From contig QZCP01000101.1 of assembly GCA_003956705.1 (NCBI GenBank), forward strand, positions 248,001 through 312,000: a DNA stretch of 64,000 nucleotides, written 5' to 3'. Source of the stretch: Brevipalpus yothersi. Its lineage: Eukaryota > Arthropoda > Arachnida > Trombidiformes > Tenuipalpidae. Shown piece after piece: positions 63,078 through 64,000 of this stretch (position 1 is the stretch's first letter; the number at the start of each line of letters is the position of its first letter). The notes under the pieces were generated by a model that made no database searches, was not told the origin of the DNA, and worked only from the letters and a program-made list of their open reading frames with translations. Position numbers and translations under genes: made by a program.

Positions 63078-64000
63078 ATGGCTGTATTCTTTGTCAATAC
63101 ATGCAAATTTAATTCCTGTGGTATTACATTTGCCACTCTACAAGAATTAATTCGTCACATTGAAGAGACTCATTTAAGTAAGTGTAGCTTTCGGAATCGA
63201 TCGATTAGCGCTTCATTGAGAATATCGTTTCATTTCATTTCATGTAACCACCTCTTCTAATCCTCCTACCATAGACTTTGACCCTCAAGCAATGGAGGAA
63301 CAAATTCTCAAACATCCAACCAGCCTACCGATCTCATATGTTTTGAGATTTTTTTCCGCTGATGGTCCCAAAAAAGAAACTTCTAGTACAATTCAAACAT
63401 ACAGCCACATAACTCAATTAAAAAACAAAAGTGGCCGCTCTCATTCACCAGCTTTATCGATAACAAGTACAACACCAACAGGTCAGCGTTGACATGATCA
63501 TTTTATTGAATGGCCAATGTATTTCTATCACCTCATCTATCTTGTCCATCATCAGAACATAATCATGGAAAACCTCAACCAACGCTGAATGCAATGATTA
63601 TCATTTTACCGCCATCTTACTCTAACCTTCGCTTAATCTCTCATACCTGAGAAAATACCTTCTCTCTATATATATCATTAATACTTTCTCTTTCTTTCTC
63701 TCTTTCCATTGTTCACCTAATGATTTTGCTCTTCATGACCCTTTGATAATTTAATCGATAAATTCAACCTTATATTATTCGATACAGGAAGCGAAATGGA
63801 CGATGAAAATTATCTGAGTGAGTCGGAAGATTCATGGTCCAATGTTAGTAACGAGGGTGATTCCAATCTACTTCGGTAAGTTTGATTTGATTTACCATCT
63901 GATAATGCTGAATCATTGAAACGAAAGACTACTGTCCGAATTGAGAGTTCATCAATTTCCACTAATGTTGGATTGTTTCAATTCATATGCAATTGTAGAC
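63078..64000 (+). CDS. JAZF1: JAZF1-like zinc-finger protein, 5' part (runs off the window)
   Basis: Exons 63078-63177, 63275-63481, 63788-63875 and the first two bases of another (63999-64000) are in phase and give about 132 residues. JAZF1 is a nuclear zinc-finger protein that works with NuA4/TIP60 and nuclear receptors. The first finger is atypical: NTCKFNSCGITFATLQELIRH with a second His in EETH. Family segments PTSLPISYVLRFF, STTPTGSE and the acidic SESEDSWSN follow. The later fingers lie beyond the window. The start codon follows an in-frame stop-rich leader. Confidence 0.92.

Noticed and set aside
1..64000. CRISPR arrays, tRNA or rRNA genes, integrated viral or transposase genes
   Set aside because: I looked for regularly spaced repeats, tRNA T-loop signatures and reverse-transcriptase or DDE motifs, and saw none that held up. 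A tRNAscan and RepeatMasker run would be decisive.

Overview
The window is nuclear DNA of an animal. Almost every gene is split by GT-AG introns, and most introns are short (about 50-550 bases). The gene content is metazoan (Abl, MTF-1, CREB3-type bZIP, RNF19, JAZF1, TRC8/RNF139, PDK, LSm4), and the non-coding DNA is AT-rich with very many (CT)n/(GA)n tracts. An arthropod is the best fit. One gene (38121-39649) joins C2H2 fingers to a FAR1/MULE-type zinc-binding region, an architecture I associate with ticks and mites, so an arachnid, perhaps an acariform mite, is my guess. I saw no convincing bacterial, viral or CRISPR content.

Layout. 1-2680: two tandem serpins, the first cut by the window edge. 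3293-5583: a multi-pass RING-H2 E3 ligase (TRC8/RNF139 type). 7075-8515: a small tail-anchored protein matching the C-terminal half of ACBD5, with no acyl-CoA-binding domain visible. It converges on pyruvate dehydrogenase kinase (8730-11291, minus). 11292-24077 is a 12.8-kb gene-free tract with a 561-base assembly gap and a dense field of CT/GA microsatellites; it leads into a ten-finger C2H2 protein (24078-29361). 30743-32281 (minus): a CREB3-family membrane bZIP factor with a last exon rebuilt from the sequence. 33095-34230 (minus): mitochondrial 3-hydroxyacyl-CoA dehydrogenase. 35151-36436 (minus): an aldo-keto reductase. 37363-37811: LSm4. 38121-39649 (minus): the C2H2/FAR1-like gene. 40967-43445 (minus): MTF-1. 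45400-52456 (minus): Abl tyrosine kinase. 54968-58924 (minus): RNF19-type RBR ubiquitin ligase. 59883-60964: a short-chain dehydrogenase. 63078-64000: the 5' part of JAZF1.

There are no operons. Genes are packed head-to-head (RNF19/SDR, aldo-keto reductase/LSm4) and tail-to-tail (ACBD5-like/PDK, C2H2 gene/CREB3, LSm4/C2H2-FAR1), and nothing suggests that they act as one system. CT/GA tracts lie in the 5' flank of most of them. Exon boundaries were placed by hand by requiring GT-AG sites, matching codon phase and family similarity. All full-length models close in frame: serpin 410 aa, TRC8 649, PDK 428, C2H2 1400, CREB3 369, HADH 314, AKR 310, LSm4 126, C2H2/FAR1 438, MTF-1 578, Abl 1673, RNF19 848, SDR 257.

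The least ordinary items are: the ACBD5-like protein that keeps an FFAT-like motif, coiled coil and tail anchor without the lipid-binding domain; two dispersed repeat copies sharing an almost invariant 83-base core around a near-palindrome; the tandem serpins that differ most in the reactive loop; and the promoter-associated CT/GA tracts.
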